64,000 nucleotides of DNA from Erysipelothrix tonsillarum DSM 14972 (lineage in GTDB: Bacteria; Bacillota_I; Bacilli_A; Erysipelotrichales; Erysipelotrichaceae): contig NZ_KB892380.1 of the NCBI RefSeq assembly GCF_000373785.1, positions 176,860 through 240,859 of the forward strand, read 5' to 3'. The translations under genes and the position numbers were made by a program. Below the pieces are notes generated by a model. The model did no database searches, had not been told where the DNA came from, and saw nothing but the letters and a program-made list of their open reading frames with translations. The stretch's first letter is position 1. Every line of letters starts with the position of its first letter. Positions 35,386 through 45,612 of this stretch are shown one piece after another.

Positions 35386-36366
35386 TTATAGTTTCACAAT
35401 GGTTCGTCCCATCATTTTCCCGTTAAGTATATCCTCTAATGCTTGCGGAACCGATTCTAAAGTAATTTCTCGATCACATAACAACTGGATATTGCGTGGT
35501 TTATAATCTGTTGCAATTAACCCCCACAAGACATCTTTAAGGTTATTATTCACTGAATCAATACCAATTACTTGAATTCCTCTTAGAATAAATGGAAATA
35601 CCGTCGTCTCAAATTTAGCTCCGGCTGCATTGCCACTAAGAACATAAACCCCTTCGTAATTGAGATGTGGTAATAAGTGGGAGATGTATTTACCACCTAT
35701 TGGATCAATAACCGCGGTCCACTGCATAGCTGCCAATGGTTTTAACGGTTCAGAAACAAGTTCATCTGGATGCATAACATGCGTAACATTTAAATTTCTA
35801 AAATAATCGCTTGCAGTCTCTTTTTTTCGACTTACTGCAGTTACAGGGTATCCAAGGCGATCTAAAATTGCGCAAGCTACCGAACCAACACCACCACTTG
35901 CCCCCAATACTAATACAGGTTTCCGTTCAATGGGGTTTGTTTGTTGCATCATACGATAAACCGATAATGCCGCTGTATATCCTGCTGTTCCGATAATCGC
36001 CGCGGTTTTTAAACTCAATGATTCAGGCAGTTTCGTCACTTCTGTTGCAGGGACGGCCGCATATTCCGCAAATCCTCCTGATTGATATTTTAAAATATCA
36101 TGGCTTGTGACAATGACCTCATCGCCAATATGAAAGCGATCTACCCGAGACTCAACGACAGTCCCAGTAAAATCAAGTCCTACTACCGTAGGATACGATC
36201 CAACAACACGTGATGCTGCGCGCGTTGCTAAACCATCTTTGTAATTTACACTAGCATAAGAGACCTTAATTAAAACATCACCCACCATATCCTCAGTATT
36301 GAGTATTTGTATTTCTGGTACAATGATTTCTTCCTTTTTATTGAGAACGAGTGCTTTATATTCCAT
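35386..36366 (-). CDS. YhdH/AcuI family quinone oxidoreductase
   Basis: A 326-residue zinc-free medium-chain dehydrogenase/reductase. SYASVNYKDGLA, GLDFTGTVVES and GTAGYTAALSVYRM are the YhdH/AcuI landmarks, and VLVLGASGGVGSVA is the NADPH-binding loop. AcuI members reduce acryloyl-CoA, but substrate here is not determined by sequence. AGGAGG precedes the ATG. Monocistronic. Confidence 0.92.
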   Translation of the reverse strand: MEYKALVLNKKEEIIVPEIQILNTEDMVGDVLIKVSYASVNYKDGLATRAASRVVGSYPTVVGLDFTGTVVESRVDRFHIGDEVIVTSHDILKYQSGGFAEYAAVPATEVTKLPESLSLKTAAIIGTAGYTAALSVYRMMQQTNPIERKPVLVLGASGGVGSVACAILDRLGYPVTAVSRKKETASDYFRNLNVTHVMHPDELVSEPLKPLAAMQWTAVIDPIGGKYISHLLPHLNYEGVYVLSGNAAGAKFETTVFPFILRGIQVIGIDSVNNNLKDVLWGLIATDYKPRNIQLLCDREITLESVPQALEDILNGKMMGRTIVKL

Positions 36367-36434
36367 AAGACCTCCTTAAGTAATCTAATGATATAATAGC
36401 ATAATTCTATCTATTTGCGACTGCTACACAAAAA

Positions 36435-36456
36435 AAAGATGGGCTAACCCATCTTT
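36435..36456 (-). terminator. Terminator of DEAD-box helicase gene
   Basis: Arms AAAGATGGG (36435-36443) and CCCATCTTT (36448-36456), T-run on the minus strand. Confidence 0.85.
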
Positions 36457-36460
36457 CTTA

Positions 36461-38209
36461 CTATCCTTTGTTGCTACGACGACTTTGGTCAGTTGAACGT
36501 TTCGCGCCATCGCGACGACCACCATCACGGCGACCTCCGTCACGACGACCACCATCACGGCGACGATCATTGCTGCCACCACGACGTGAGTCACGTCCTC
36601 CGCGTCCGCTACGTCCACCACGAGGTGTTGGTTGTGCAAATTCATCAACCATTGTAACATTCACATCTTTACCATTAATCTTTGTTTCTGATAATTTTTT
36701 GATAATATCTTGTGCAAATTCACGAGGAACTTCCACAGAGCTTTCATTATCATCAATTTTGATACGTCCGATATCTTTTCCGCGAATGCCGCTTGCAGTT
36801 GCGATTGCACTTACAAGATGCGCTGCAGAGATACCATCACGGTCTCCAACTGATAGTCCAATACGTGATATTTCACCTTTATTCTTAACATCTTTTTGTT
36901 TTGAAACTTTGATTGCTTCTAAATTTGATTCGCTGATCATTTTATTAATGAAAGCAACAATAATTTCTTCTTGCGTAAAGTTTTCATTACGAAGACCTTC
37001 ATACGCGATATTAAAGAGTTTTCCTTGTTCGTGATCATTCCATTTACGGATTTCAAGAGCAAGTTGATCTACCATTAAGTCATTTAATTGTTCCTTAGTT
37101 GGTAGTGGTGTTTCAACAATTGTTGAGTTTGATAAACGTTCGATTTGCTTGACTGCATAACGTTGTCTACGTGAAACTAAAGTGATCGCAAGACCTTCTT
37201 TACCTGCACGTCCTGTACGTCCAATACGGTGTACATAATATTCTAATTCTTGAGGTATATCGTAGTTAATAACTACATCCATACTGTCAACATCGATTCC
37301 ACGTGCTGCAACATCTGTTGCAATTAACACAGAAACCATACCTTTTTTAAAGCGGCCCATAACCATTGAACGCATTTCTTGTTTCATGTCACCATGTAAA
37401 CCTAAAGCAGGGAATCCCGCTTTGTTCAATTGCGTTGTTAGTTCATCAACCATCTTTTTGGTATTACAGAATATCATTGTTCCGCCTGATTTATGCACCT
37501 GTAATAATTGAATTGTTAAATCAACTTTATCTCTTGATTCAACAGTGTAATAGATTTGTTTAATACGAGAAACAGTTAGATTGTTACGAGATAGTGTGAT
37601 TCTTTCTGGTTCAACCAAAAATTTCTCGCTTAATTTAACGATTTCCTTAGGCATTGTTGCTGAGAAGAATGCGAATTGACGTTCTTCAGGAAGGAATGAA
37701 AAAATTTCTTCAATATCCTCAATGAATCCCATATTTAGCATTTCATCAGCTTCATCCAAGACAATATGACGGCAATCATCTAAACGGATTGTCTTACGTC
37801 GAATATGATCCATTAAACGACCCGGTGTTGCGACTACGATGTCTGCACCACGTTTAAGGTCTCTAATTTGTTTATCAATAGGGCTACCACCGTATACACA
37901 TGCGACTTTAACGCCTTGTTTATACTGTGCGAAACTTTTCATTTCTTCAGCCACTTGCATACATAACTCACGTGTAGGACATAGGATTAACGAATTTGTT
38001 CGTTTCTTATCTCCAGGTTGAGTCAAACTTAGCATTGGTAACCCAAACGCCGCAGTTTTACCTGTACCTGTTTGAGATTGAGCTAATAAGTCATGATTAC
38101 CAAGCAATACTGGGATTGCTTTCATTTGTATATCAGTTGGCTCTTCATAACCTTTCTCGGTTACTGCTCTTACGATTTCTTCTTCTAATTCTAATTCTCT
38201 AAATGTCAT
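36461..38209 (-). CDS. DEAD-box RNA helicase with RGG-like tail (CshA/DeaD type)
   Basis: A 582-residue ATP-dependent RNA helicase. Q motif PTDIQMKAIPVLL, motif I AQSQTGTGKTA (43-53), motif II DEAD (152-155), motif III SAT and motif VI YVHRIGRTGRAGK are all present. A DbpA-like RNA-binding domain (about 455-530, ISRIGLSVGDRDGI) precedes a disordered basic tail with RGGRSGRGGRDSRRGG and four RRDGG repeats. Such tails bind RNA and support degradosome or cold-shock roles. I chose the ATG at 38209 after AGGA. The gene is monocistronic. Confidence 0.94.
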   Translation of the reverse strand: MTFRELELEEEIVRAVTEKGYEEPTDIQMKAIPVLLGNHDLLAQSQTGTGKTAAFGLPMLSLTQPGDKKRTNSLILCPTRELCMQVAEEMKSFAQYKQGVKVACVYGGSPIDKQIRDLKRGADIVVATPGRLMDHIRRKTIRLDDCRHIVLDEADEMLNMGFIEDIEEIFSFLPEERQFAFFSATMPKEIVKLSEKFLVEPERITLSRNNLTVSRIKQIYYTVESRDKVDLTIQLLQVHKSGGTMIFCNTKKMVDELTTQLNKAGFPALGLHGDMKQEMRSMVMGRFKKGMVSVLIATDVAARGIDVDSMDVVINYDIPQELEYYVHRIGRTGRAGKEGLAITLVSRRQRYAVKQIERLSNSTIVETPLPTKEQLNDLMVDQLALEIRKWNDHEQGKLFNIAYEGLRNENFTQEEIIVAFINKMISESNLEAIKVSKQKDVKNKGEISRIGLSVGDRDGISAAHLVSAIATASGIRGKDIGRIKIDDNESSVEVPREFAQDIIKKLSETKINGKDVNVTMVDEFAQPTPRGGRSGRGGRDSRRGGSNDRRRDGGRRDGGRRDGGRRDGAKRSTDQSRRSNKG

Positions 38210-38384
38210 TAATTTTCCTACTTCTTTCAACACACCGTGATAGTATACCATTATCATCACCAAATGTCATGGAAATACACCGATATAGTTTAATCATTTT
38301 AAAGATACCGTTTACATTAGGGTGGTGATTATAAATATACAACGTTTATCATTAACATTAAATTTTCACAAAATTCACGTAAAA

Positions 38385-38410
38385 AAGCTTGGTGTTGTAG
38401 CACCAAGCTT
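38385..38410 (-). terminator. Terminator of exonuclease III operon
   Basis: Perfect arms AAGCTTGGTG (38385-38394) and CACCAAGCTT (38401-38410), six T residues after it on the minus strand. Confidence 0.85.
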
Positions 38411-38417
38411 GAAATTT

Positions 38418-39173
38418 TTAAATATCGAGTTGAATCATAACCGGACAATGGTCGCTCCCTAACACTTGGTCGAGAATATCTGCATCGACAATTGCATTTC
38501 TAAGACGTTCGGATACGACAAAGTAATCAATTCTCCATCCTGCGTTACGACTTCGAGCGTTAAAACGGTAACTCCACCATGAATAGCGGTCGACTTCATT
38601 TGGATGTAATTCCCGAAATGAGTCGACAAAGCCAGCATCCAATAGATTGGTAAATTGTTGACGTTCTTGATCACTAAATCCCGGATTCTTACGGTTGGCT
38701 GATGGATTTTTTAAGTCAATCTCTTTATGCGCAACATTCAAGTCACCGCACAATACAACCGGCTTTGTTTCGTCAAGCATTTTGAGATATTCTCTAAAAT
38801 CGTCTTCCCACTTCATGCGGTATTCAACCCGTTTCAACTCAGGTTGCGAATTCGGCGTGTAGACACAAACAAGGAAGAAATTTTCATATTCACAAGTAAT
38901 AACACGACCTTCTGTATTATGCTCTTCTTCCTGAATTCCGTAGGTAACATTTAATGGTTTTACACGAGTATAGACAGCGGTGCCGGAATATCCTTTTTTT
39001 TCTGCATAATTGTAGTATGCATAATAGCCTTCAGGATCATAATCTAATTGACCTGCTTGCATCTTGGTTTCTTGAAGACAAAGTACATCAGTATCCATCG
39101 CTTCAAAAATTCCTTCAAAATCTTTTTTCATAACGGCACGTAAACCATTAACATTCCACGAAATTAGTTTCAT
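38418..39173 (-). CDS. exoA: Exodeoxyribonuclease III / AP endonuclease
   Basis: A 251-residue endonuclease/exonuclease/phosphatase-fold enzyme of base excision repair. Metal and catalytic residues are in KLISWNVNGLRA, LCLQETKM, VVLCGDLNVAH and the terminal LGSDHCPVMI. The ATG at 39173 has GGAGG 5 bases upstream. The start shares one base with the stop of the unknown upstream gene (TGATG), so the two are translationally coupled. Confidence 0.95.
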   Translation of the reverse strand: MKLISWNVNGLRAVMKKDFEGIFEAMDTDVLCLQETKMQAGQLDYDPEGYYAYYNYAEKKGYSGTAVYTRVKPLNVTYGIQEEEHNTEGRVITCEYENFFLVCVYTPNSQPELKRVEYRMKWEDDFREYLKMLDETKPVVLCGDLNVAHKEIDLKNPSANRKNPGFSDQERQQFTNLLDAGFVDSFRELHPNEVDRYSWWSYRFNARSRNAGWRIDYFVVSERLRNAIVDADILDQVLGSDHCPVMIQLDI

Positions 39174-39964
39174 CATATCCTCCAAAGTTCACTAAATGGT
39201 ATAAATTCTATTTTATTACAATTTTCTTTTGCACATTGTCGGTGACGTTTGATATCCCCTTCGTTTTTATTAGCGAGGGTATCTTTATCCATCATGTAAT
39301 GTACATACATCATTTTTTTCAATAAGTACCAAGAAGAAATCGTTTGATGAATTCGATCTGCTCGCCCTTGCGGTTCGGTGCGTAAACTCTCATTTATAAA
39401 TGAAATGTTTTCTTGTCCCACTGCGATGGCTTGGTCGATTAATGCATCAATATTTTTGTAATGGCGACGATCTTGCTCTCGTTGGAGTGACATAACCGTT
39501 GGACGATCACTGGGTAAAATCTTCAATAATTCGAGAATAATTTCCGTTTCTTCAATTGGTAAGACTAAGACATTGTGACGGTATGCACCAAGTAATCCAC
39601 CTTGTTCGGTTAAGCAATAATAAATACCTTTTGCTTCAAGGTAATTACGATCCACAAGTATTAAAGCAAATTCCCGTTCATCACCTTGACTGTATAAAAT
39701 CAGCGGTGCTTTAATATAACCTCTCGGAATTTTATGGACATCTTTATAGCGAATGATTTTATTTGCTACTAAATCTTTATTAATATGGACGCGGACATTC
39801 TCCATAACACGCATGGATTCATCCATTTCAAAAACCTGTTCAAGTAATTCTTTATATTGAGGACTATCAATATTTAGATAATCTTCAAGGTATCCATTAA
39901 AAGTACAATCATGGCCCCCCTGACGTTTATCCTTGATATCACTCATAGCATAAACTAACCCCAT
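39173..39964 (-). CDS. Protein of unknown function coupled to exonuclease III
   Basis: A 263-residue soluble protein without a recognised domain. It contains FNGYLEDYLNIDSPQYKEL near the N-terminus, strand-rich sequence around 80-150 (APLILYSQGDEREFALILV, LLGAYRHNVLVLPI), and a helical, basic C-terminus with HRQCAKENCNKIEF, whose two cysteines are not an obvious zinc site. AAGGGGG precedes the ATG at 39964. The stop overlaps the exoA start by one base. A role in DNA metabolism is suggested only by this coupling. Confidence 0.75.
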   Translation of the reverse strand: MGLVYAMSDIKDKRQGGHDCTFNGYLEDYLNIDSPQYKELLEQVFEMDESMRVMENVRVHINKDLVANKIIRYKDVHKIPRGYIKAPLILYSQGDEREFALILVDRNYLEAKGIYYCLTEQGGLLGAYRHNVLVLPIEETEIILELLKILPSDRPTVMSLQREQDRRHYKNIDALIDQAIAVGQENISFINESLRTEPQGRADRIHQTISSWYLLKKMMYVHYMMDKDTLANKNEGDIKRHRQCAKENCNKIEFIPFSELWRI

Positions 39965-40073
39965 AGTTTCCCCCTTTGTTTACCCCTATATCATGACATA
40001 TTTCGAGAAATTTTAAAAGACCCCTACACTTCCACTCAATATCCCTTATAATTGTTATTAAAGGGGGCTTTTT

Positions 40074-42503
40074 ATGCACAAAACCATTGTCAGTAATCGA
40101 ATCTTCCATGAAGATTTAAAGCATATTTTATTATCACAGCAAGATTATTATCTCGGTGTCGCCATTCGAGATTTTAATCTGGCCTTTTTTGAGTCCGACA
40201 TTCGTAGACGTTCACTCGAAATATCCGCTTTCAAGCAACTGCAAGAATGCCATTGTCCTCGTCTTGAAACGGTTTTAAAATTTCCTAAAACGATGAATGT
40301 CTTAATGCGATTAATTCAAGAATTACATCTCTATGGATTATCGGTAGAAGATTGTCCTCGCAATACGCCCTTACAAGAGGAAATCTACCAATGTCTGACA
40401 CGCATCGAACCTTTGTTTGAAAAGCCTACATTAAAACCTGATGTTGCTTATGAAGCCGTCGCTTATGGTTTATCTCATGCAGAACATGCGTTTTTAACCC
40501 GAAATCAAATTCCTTTTATCACACCACAAAATGAAACACCGACTTCAATTTCCTTTAAGGTAGCTCTAAATCCTCGAAGTGAATTGGAGGCTGTGGTTCA
40601 AGACATCATCCAGAATCAGTATGCTTCCGCTACCATTGCTGTTGCTAATAAAGCCATGATGGAACCACTGTTGGAATCCATCCTTGAGCGATATGATTAT
40701 CCATTAAAACTTCAAGATCGACGCTTTGAATTGATGAAAGCGCAATATCGTGCGTTAATTGATTTCGCTTTTTCCCCAACAATGACCACTTTAATTAAAG
40801 CAATCGAATCGGGTGCTTTAGGGCTTAAACGCCGTGAAGACCTTGTAACCTATCTTACGCATTTTGAATTTGACCTTAATGATGTATTTGGTGTTTTTGA
40901 TGCTTGCAACGAATCTGAGCTTTATCCAGAAATGTTTGTCCTTCAAGAACGAATTCAAGATGATGTCTTACGACTCCAAGAGCGTTTGGCATTAATGCTG
41001 GATCAGCCTTACCGCGAAACGCTCATCGCATGTTATGACATTCTTAAAGATCATACTCAAGGCGACTTAACGCCCTTGCGCGATTTGCTTGAAAATCACT
41101 TAGGTGAATACGAAACAGCTACACATTTATTATTGTTGGAACATTTAGATTCACTCCAAAGTCATCAAACCCATAACGCACCATTACGCATTGTAGACTA
41201 TACTGCTCTCCCACTCGTTCCACAAGAACATTTATATGTGGTAAATTTATCGGCTAAGAATTTCCCCGCAATCAGTTCACGTACAGGTATCATTGACGAA
41301 GCATACTTAAGTGAGATACGTGGTTATCCCCGTTTGGATGAACGGACACAATATACCTTAGCGATGCAAAACCATATTTTTGATCATAGTCAATCCATGA
41401 CCTTGTCTTACAGTGCGGCCACTTATGAAGGTAAAGGGCAAGAGGTTTCTTATCCAGTTGAGCAATTTGCTCACAAACATAACATTCCCTTGGAAACATG
41501 GCCTCTCATTCAAAATACGTATCGAAAGCCCACAAAACACCGTCTCAGTCCAGAGCTTGCCCAAGCAATTTATTTAGAAGAAGGCAAGTTAATCGGATCA
41601 ATTTCTGCTTTTCAAATGTTTGTGAATGATCCTTATCAATTTTTTATGGAACGTGCCCTTAAGATTCGGGAACCTGAGACGCTTAAATTTGATCCCCGTA
41701 TTACAGGTACTGTTAATCATGCCGTTATGGAATACTATCACGACGGGAAAAATCTCGATCCATGGGAAGATGTTCGAAAAGTCTTTCCGATGGCTAAACC
41801 GCGATACCGGATGATTTATGATCGTAATCACGACCTTATGAATCAAAACCTTTCGTTTATTCAAGCCTCCTTAGAAGATACATCCTTCCAAGTCGTTTCA
41901 AAAGAACGATGGTTCCGAGAAGAATCCATGTTTCACGGTATTGTTTTACGTGGCATTATTGATCGTATTGATGAAAACGATCATTATGTACAAGTTGTAG
42001 ACTACAAAAGTTCACAACTTGCACTCACGGCAGAAAGTGTTAAAGCTGGAACACAATTACAATTGTTGACCTACGCAATGATTGCTGAAAAAGTTTTCCA
42101 CAAAAAATGTCTTGCTGTCTATTACTATGGCTTTAAAAACCCTAATTTAACTGCGCCTTACGTAGAATATAAAGTTGCTAAAGGAATTATTGAAAAAGAA
42201 ATAGACTATGAAGCTGAATGGCTCAAAGCAAAACGTTATAAAGGCTGGCTTTTTGAACAACCGCTCGACAGTTACGATAGTGCAACTTATTTTGGTGGCC
42301 TACGTCAATCTAAAGATGGTGCTGTTTCAACGTGGACTAAACCTTATGACATGGATAAAATTAAGCCATTGCTCACCCAGCTTTATCGTACAATTTATAC
42401 CGATGTTTTAAACGGAGTTTTAGACCCCGAAGATTCCAGTATCGAAATCGACAAGGACTTAGATTTAAAAAGAGAGGATGAAGCTAAAGATGACAACATT
42501 TAA
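40074..42503 (+). CDS. addB: ATP-dependent nuclease subunit B (AddB/RexB type)
   Basis: An 809-residue subunit of the AddAB/RexAB recombination nuclease, which processes double-strand breaks to 3' tails. The C-terminal RecB-like nuclease domain is clear: a metal aspartate in GIIDRID (about 627) and the DxK motif in VVDYKSSQ (about 640), followed by GTQLQLLTYAMI. It is much shorter than Bacillus AddB (about 1166) and has no C-terminal Cys cluster for an iron-sulfur centre, as in RexB. It overlaps addA by 14 bases. A TATAAT and GGGGG lie close upstream. Confidence 0.9.
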   Translation: MHKTIVSNRIFHEDLKHILLSQQDYYLGVAIRDFNLAFFESDIRRRSLEISAFKQLQECHCPRLETVLKFPKTMNVLMRLIQELHLYGLSVEDCPRNTPLQEEIYQCLTRIEPLFEKPTLKPDVAYEAVAYGLSHAEHAFLTRNQIPFITPQNETPTSISFKVALNPRSELEAVVQDIIQNQYASATIAVANKAMMEPLLESILERYDYPLKLQDRRFELMKAQYRALIDFAFSPTMTTLIKAIESGALGLKRREDLVTYLTHFEFDLNDVFGVFDACNESELYPEMFVLQERIQDDVLRLQERLALMLDQPYRETLIACYDILKDHTQGDLTPLRDLLENHLGEYETATHLLLLEHLDSLQSHQTHNAPLRIVDYTALPLVPQEHLYVVNLSAKNFPAISSRTGIIDEAYLSEIRGYPRLDERTQYTLAMQNHIFDHSQSMTLSYSAATYEGKGQEVSYPVEQFAHKHNIPLETWPLIQNTYRKPTKHRLSPELAQAIYLEEGKLIGSISAFQMFVNDPYQFFMERALKIREPETLKFDPRITGTVNHAVMEYYHDGKNLDPWEDVRKVFPMAKPRYRMIYDRNHDLMNQNLSFIQASLEDTSFQVVSKERWFREESMFHGIVLRGIIDRIDENDHYVQVVDYKSSQLALTAESVKAGTQLQLLTYAMIAEKVFHKKCLAVYYYGFKNPNLTAPYVEYKVAKGIIEKEIDYEAEWLKAKRYKGWLFEQPLDSYDSATYFGGLRQSKDGAVSTWTKPYDMDKIKPLLTQLYRTIYTDVLNGVLDPEDSSIEIDKDLDLKREDEAKDDNI

Positions 42504-45500
42504 TCCCCAACAAAAACAAGCAATTGAAGCGTTGAATCAAAATGTGATCGTATCGGCATCAGCCGGTGCCGGAAAGACTACCGTTTTGATTGCTCGATTG
42601 ATGAAACGTATAATCCAAGACAACGTTCGCATTGATGAAGTCTGCGCAATGACGTTTACGGAAGCTGCTGCTTCAGAGATGAAGACACGACTTCTTGCGG
42701 CTTTAAACAATGCATACCAAGAAAACGCATCTGAATTTATTGCTGAGCAAATATCTCTTGTGGAAACCGCGCAAATTTCAACCATTCACTCTTTTTGCTT
42801 AACAATTATTAAAAACTACGGCTATATCATTGGTGTAAATCCTTCTCGAGCAGATAATATTTTGGATGATGCACAGACAAAGTTACTTCAACGACAAGCG
42901 ATGCGCCAAACATTTGATTCTTGGCTCCAGCATTCTTACGAAGATCTAAAATCCTTACTCAATATTTTTTCATCCAATCCCTTAGACTTTGCATCACTTG
43001 AACAAGCTATTTACGCCAATGCGAATTGGCTTATTGGTAAAAAAGACCCTCACAGTACGGTTCATCAAGTTATGGAACTTTACCGTACTGAAACTTTTGC
43101 CGACTTCCCCAGTGATTTCAAACAAATATTTTTTGATTTTTATCAACGTCAAGTCCACGAAATCATTCAAGATGTCCAAGGCATCATCGCCATCGCAGAT
43201 GAGTCTTATGATCCCAATGATAAAAAAGGGGAAAAATACTACGACCAAAGCGCGATGCTCTTACAAGTGCTTGAAGGTCTTCGTGAATTAGAATTTTTAA
43301 TTAAACAAGAGGATATTACTTTTTACGACCAACTCATGACCACATGTAATTTTAAGGTCATTGCCGATACAAAAAATGATGCCTATACGGAACAGCGCAA
43401 ACGTATTGAGAAAACAGTCAACCGCATCTTTGATAATTACATGCCTTTAGACCAACAATTTACGCTCCTTCATAAACAAGCACCCACCGTATCATTACTC
43501 ATCAAGATTACTCAAGACTACCTTGAAAATTTTGCTTTACTCAAAGAAGCCGAAAACTGCCTTGATTTTAATGACTTCGAATCGATGGCTTTACGTATCC
43601 TAAATGAAAATAACGGTGAAATATCAGAACTTGTAAAGTCAAAATACAAAGAAATTATGGTTGATGAATTCCAAGACACGAATGAATATCAGGATGAGAT
43701 TATAACTAAAATATCAACAGGAGATAATATATTCCGTGTAGGAGACATAAAACAATCTATTTATCGTTTCCGAGGTGCTAAGCCTAACATCATGCAAAAT
43801 CTAATGCGGGATGATTCGACTAAAAACTTGTACCTTAGCTTTAATTATCGCTCAAAGAAGGATATTGTTGAGTACAATAATTTCGTGTTTGATAAACTTA
43901 TGAACCTCACCTTTGGTATTACCTACAATGAACATGATCATGTTAACGTTGGGATTCCATCCCAAAGTGAAGATTCCCATCCGGTTGAAATTCACATCAT
44001 TGAAAAACTCGATAATCGTTTCAAAAAGACCTCCGATCAACTCCGCGCACAACATATTGCACAAGAGATTATTAAATACCATGAACAAGGCTATCAATTT
44101 AAAGATATGGTTATTTTGGTTCGATCTCACGCAAGCAAGGGGTACCTCAAAGAAGCATTTGAGGCTTATCATATTCCACATTATATTGATGATCAAAGCG
44201 GTTTTTATAAATCAGAGATTATTGCGTCTGTCGTAGCACTCTTGAACTATGCGACGACGTTTCATGATTTCTATCTCGTACCCGTACTTACTTCTCCTTT
44301 CTACAACTATACTGATGATCAAGTTGCTTCTCTCAAACTTATGGGTGAATCAAGCTTACGAAAAGCACTTGAAATTGAAAATCCTAGCCTGTCCCAGTCA
44401 TTAGAAACAATGGTTCTGTCTTGGCGATCGAAGGACTTAATTTCAATTATTCAAGAGATCATTCAGCTTAATAACGTATATAACGAGGAATTATCCTTAC
44501 AAGATAAAACAAATTTAGACTTTTTACTTGAAAAAGCAATTCAGTATCAAGCAAGTTCTGCTCCAACCTTACAAGGATTTGTACGTTTTGTTGCGGAATT
44601 TAAGGATGATACGAGCAGTGAAGCATCACCGCTTAATAAAGATGCAGATATTGTAACGGCGATGACCATTCATCAATCAAAAGGACTTCAATTCCCAATT
44701 GTCTTTCTGTGGGGCATGGGGCGCCATGCAGTTCGTGATCACAGCGATGTTCTGCTTAACGATGATGCATTTGGGATAGGTCTCAATCACGTATCATTAC
44801 CAATGCGCTTTGTTACCCGAAACATGATTCGAACTGTAATGGAAGTAAAGCAAGACAATGAAGAGATTGAAGAGAATCTTCGACTCCTTTATGTTGCTCT
44901 TACCCGCCCTCAAAAACATCTCATCATTGTCGATGTGGTGAAAGAATATCAACGTGAGCGTTTAGATTTCCAACTTTTAAGAAATCATAAACGAAAAGTG
45001 GATATGCTCATTGCAGCAAGTCCAGAGAATACCATTTTACGCATTATCGATGGAATGGAGCTCACTGAAACATCATTAGAACCGCTGGAACGTGTTGATC
45101 ATAAAGCTGTATTTGATGATAAATTAACTCTTGAATTAAAACAAGAGCCAACCCTCGCCTTAAAAAATCGCGACTTAAGTTTCGATAATTCTTTTGAATT
45201 TGCTACAGGATTCGGATCAACATTGCATGAAGCCGTTGAAACACTTCCGCATCGTTTATGGACGGAAAGTGACCTTCAACGCTTTGAACCTAAGTTTAAA
45301 TATAAACTTCAAGCATATAACGAACATCCTTTTACTCAAGAACTTTATCGTTTCCCACATATTGAACAGGAAATGCCTTACCTTATCGATGGTGATGCCG
45401 GGGTCATTGACTTTTATGCTTTTGATGACCAACATCTTATTTTGGTTGACTTTAAAAGTGATAATGCACCTGAATCGGTAATCATTGAACGCTATGAAGA

Positions 45501-45612
45501 CCAGATTAGAGCATATAAAAAAGCCCTCGGTATTATCTACCCAGAGCTTTTAATTGAAACATATATCTATAGTTTCCATCTAAATCATTACATACCTTGT
45601 TTGGATTCATAA
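42490..45612 (+). CDS. addA: ATP-dependent helicase/nuclease subunit A
   Basis: A 1040-residue UvrD-type helicase with a C-terminal nuclease. Motif I SASAGAGKTTVL is at about 19-30. Motif II is VDEFQDTNEYQD, with GDIKQSIYRFRGAKP after it. MTIHQSKGLQFPIVF and LLYVALTRPQKHLII complete the helicase. The nuclease DxK lies in LVDFKSDNAPE near residue 986. An ATG at 42478 is possible but abuts the ribosome site, so 42490 is preferred. The last 25 bases also encode the end of the convergent Nudix gene. Confidence 0.95.
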   Translation: MTTFNPQQKQAIEALNQNVIVSASAGAGKTTVLIARLMKRIIQDNVRIDEVCAMTFTEAAASEMKTRLLAALNNAYQENASEFIAEQISLVETAQISTIHSFCLTIIKNYGYIIGVNPSRADNILDDAQTKLLQRQAMRQTFDSWLQHSYEDLKSLLNIFSSNPLDFASLEQAIYANANWLIGKKDPHSTVHQVMELYRTETFADFPSDFKQIFFDFYQRQVHEIIQDVQGIIAIADESYDPNDKKGEKYYDQSAMLLQVLEGLRELEFLIKQEDITFYDQLMTTCNFKVIADTKNDAYTEQRKRIEKTVNRIFDNYMPLDQQFTLLHKQAPTVSLLIKITQDYLENFALLKEAENCLDFNDFESMALRILNENNGEISELVKSKYKEIMVDEFQDTNEYQDEIITKISTGDNIFRVGDIKQSIYRFRGAKPNIMQNLMRDDSTKNLYLSFNYRSKKDIVEYNNFVFDKLMNLTFGITYNEHDHVNVGIPSQSEDSHPVEIHIIEKLDNRFKKTSDQLRAQHIAQEIIKYHEQGYQFKDMVILVRSHASKGYLKEAFEAYHIPHYIDDQSGFYKSEIIASVVALLNYATTFHDFYLVPVLTSPFYNYTDDQVASLKLMGESSLRKALEIENPSLSQSLETMVLSWRSKDLISIIQEIIQLNNVYNEELSLQDKTNLDFLLEKAIQYQASSAPTLQGFVRFVAEFKDDTSSEASPLNKDADIVTAMTIHQSKGLQFPIVFLWGMGRHAVRDHSDVLLNDDAFGIGLNHVSLPMRFVTRNMIRTVMEVKQDNEEIEENLRLLYVALTRPQKHLIIVDVVKEYQRERLDFQLLRNHKRKVDMLIAASPENTILRIIDGMELTETSLEPLERVDHKAVFDDKLTLELKQEPTLALKNRDLSFDNSFEFATGFGSTLHEAVETLPHRLWTESDLQRFEPKFKYKLQAYNEHPFTQELYRFPHIEQEMPYLIDGDAGVIDFYAFDDQHLILVDFKSDNAPESVIIERYEDQIRAYKKALGIIYPELLIETYIYSFHLNHYIPCLDS

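Noticed and set aside
36468-37034. 188-codon plus-strand open frame rich in Arg/Pro/Ser
   Set aside because: It is the antisense of the helicase's repetitive RGG-like tail and RNA-binding domain; composition follows from the RRDGG codon repeats and there is no ribosome site.
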